Shown here piece after piece: positions 6,623 through 6,943 of a DNA stretch of 6,943 bases. The stretch comes from Clostridiaceae bacterium. Lineage in GTDB: Bacteria; Bacillota; Clostridia; Saccharofermentanales; Fastidiosipilaceae. The stretch covers positions 1 to 6,943 of the forward strand of contig JAAZJE010000098.1 of the NCBI GenBank assembly GCA_012800515.1, written 5' to 3'. Numbering within the stretch: the first letter of the stretch is position 1; the number at the start of each line of letters is the position of its first letter. Both the position numbers and the translations under genes were made by a program. Under the pieces are notes generated by a model. It was not told where the DNA came from. It did no database searches and was given only the letters and a program-made list of their open reading frames with translations.

Positions 6623-6706
6623 GAACTTATCCGCCACGGCGGGATTTATTCCGGCAGACAGCAAACACTCCGTTTTGCGCATCTACAAAGAGACCGTTAC
6701 AACCGG

Positions 6707-6736
6707 ATAATACACCTGCGCCGCCCGGAATTGCAA
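6707..6736 (-). promoter_or_regulatory. Candidate ftsH promoter, overlapping the hairpin
   Basis: TTGCAA (6736-6731) and TATTAT (6712-6707) on the minus strand with an 18-base spacer match the housekeeping consensus at four and five of six positions. The -35 box lies in the loop of the hairpin at 6717-6748 and most of the spacer is one hairpin arm. The start would be near 6700, giving about 93 bases of leader before ftsH. The -10 context GTGTATTAT is the same as in the candidate pyr promoter. Confidence 0.38.
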
Positions 6737-6748
6737 ACGGGCGGCGCA
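6717..6748. terminator. Perfect 11-bp hairpin between aldolase and ftsH, probable transcription terminator
   Basis: TGCGCCGCCCG (6717-6727) and CGGGCGGCGCA (6738-6748) are perfectly complementary around a ten-base loop. It begins about 29 bases past the aldolase stop, where a terminator is expected. On the minus strand, the direction of aldolase transcription, the stem is followed by GGTGTATTAT and not by a T run. On the plus strand a T-rich stretch (TTAATTTTCTC, 6752-6762) follows. It may end transcription in either direction, or need a factor for the aldolase side. Confidence 0.6.
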
Positions 6749-6776
6749 ACGTTAATTTTCTCTTGTGCTCTTTAGA

Positions 6777-6943
6777 TCAAGCTTTATTGTCCGAACCCAG
6801 AACATTGACGATCTTGTGCGCGACCATCTTCTTGATGTTTTCGCGCGCCGGACCGAGATACTGACGCGGATCGAAATGGCTCGGGTTTTCGGCAAAGTAC
6901 TGACGAATCGAAGCGGTCATCGCCATGCGCAGGTCGGTATCGA
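6777..6943 (-). CDS. fba: Class II fructose-bisphosphate aldolase, C-terminal part (5' end cut by window edge)
   Basis: Only the last 54 codons and the TGA at 6779-6777 are inside the window. The peptide begins DTDLRMAMTASIRQ and continues through ENPSHFDPRQYLGPARE to VAHKIVNVLGSDNKA. This is the standard C-terminal end of zinc-dependent class II aldolases of the Gram-positive type, in which the DTDLR segment follows the last active-site strand. The enzyme cleaves fructose 1,6-bisphosphate to glyceraldehyde 3-phosphate and dihydroxyacetone phosphate in glycolysis and gluconeogenesis. A related sugar-bisphosphate aldolase (tagatose type) shares this fold, so the exact substrate is slightly less certain than the family. 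It is followed by a G+C-rich hairpin and then ftsH in the same direction. Confidence 0.9.
   Translation of the reverse strand, partial: DTDLRMAMTASIRQYFAENPSHFDPRQYLGPARENIKKMVAHKIVNVLGSDNKA

Noticed and set aside
6608..6682. N-terminal extension of ftsH by 25 codons to an upstream ATG
   Set aside because: The added residues do not look like FtsH, and a strong ribosome binding site precedes the ATG at 6607.

Overview
The window reads as ordinary chromosome from a Bacillota (Firmicutes) bacterium with roughly balanced base composition. The main evidence is a pyrimidine operon headed by pyrR with a textbook PyrR-binding RNA loop in its leader, strong AAGGAGG ribosome binding sites, and Firmicute-like FtsH and class II aldolase sequences. 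I cannot fix the class; Clostridia or Negativicutes are my guesses. There are no tRNA or rRNA genes, CRISPR arrays, insertion sequences or phage genes, and no intergenic gap exceeds 300 bases.

Bases 1-2936, minus strand: a compact operon pyrR-pyrB-pyrC. Its products are the UMP-sensing attenuator, the aspartate carbamoyltransferase catalytic subunit and a type I dihydroorotase, the last cut by the left window edge. Both junctions are 4-base ATGA overlaps, so the genes look translationally coupled. The leader (about 3042-2937) holds a PyrR-binding hairpin, a spacer hairpin and a terminator-like hairpin whose 3' arm is the pyrR Shine-Dalgarno sequence. An antiterminator pairing is also visible. 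Together these suggest combined transcriptional and translational feedback by PyrR-UMP.

Bases 3183-4790, plus strand, divergent from the pyr operon: one 535-residue protein joining a nitrilase-superfamily domain (Glu42-Lys113-Cys151) to a glycerophosphodiester phosphodiesterase domain. The second domain carries His397 where the family usually has a Glu metal ligand. This is the least ordinary gene here. Its substrates are unknown; a two-step breakdown of an amide-containing glycerophosphodiester is a reasonable but unproven idea.

Bases 4787-6607, minus strand: ftsH, the membrane-anchored AAA+ zinc protease, whose stop codon overlaps that of the fusion gene tail to tail. Bases 6777-6943, minus strand: the last 54 codons of a class II fructose-bisphosphate aldolase. 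The 169-base gap between aldolase and ftsH contains a perfect 11-bp hairpin that overlaps a candidate ftsH promoter.

Apart from the operon, the genes look like housekeeping neighbours, not one pathway. The most rewarding items are the PyrR leader architecture and the nitrilase-phosphodiesterase fusion.
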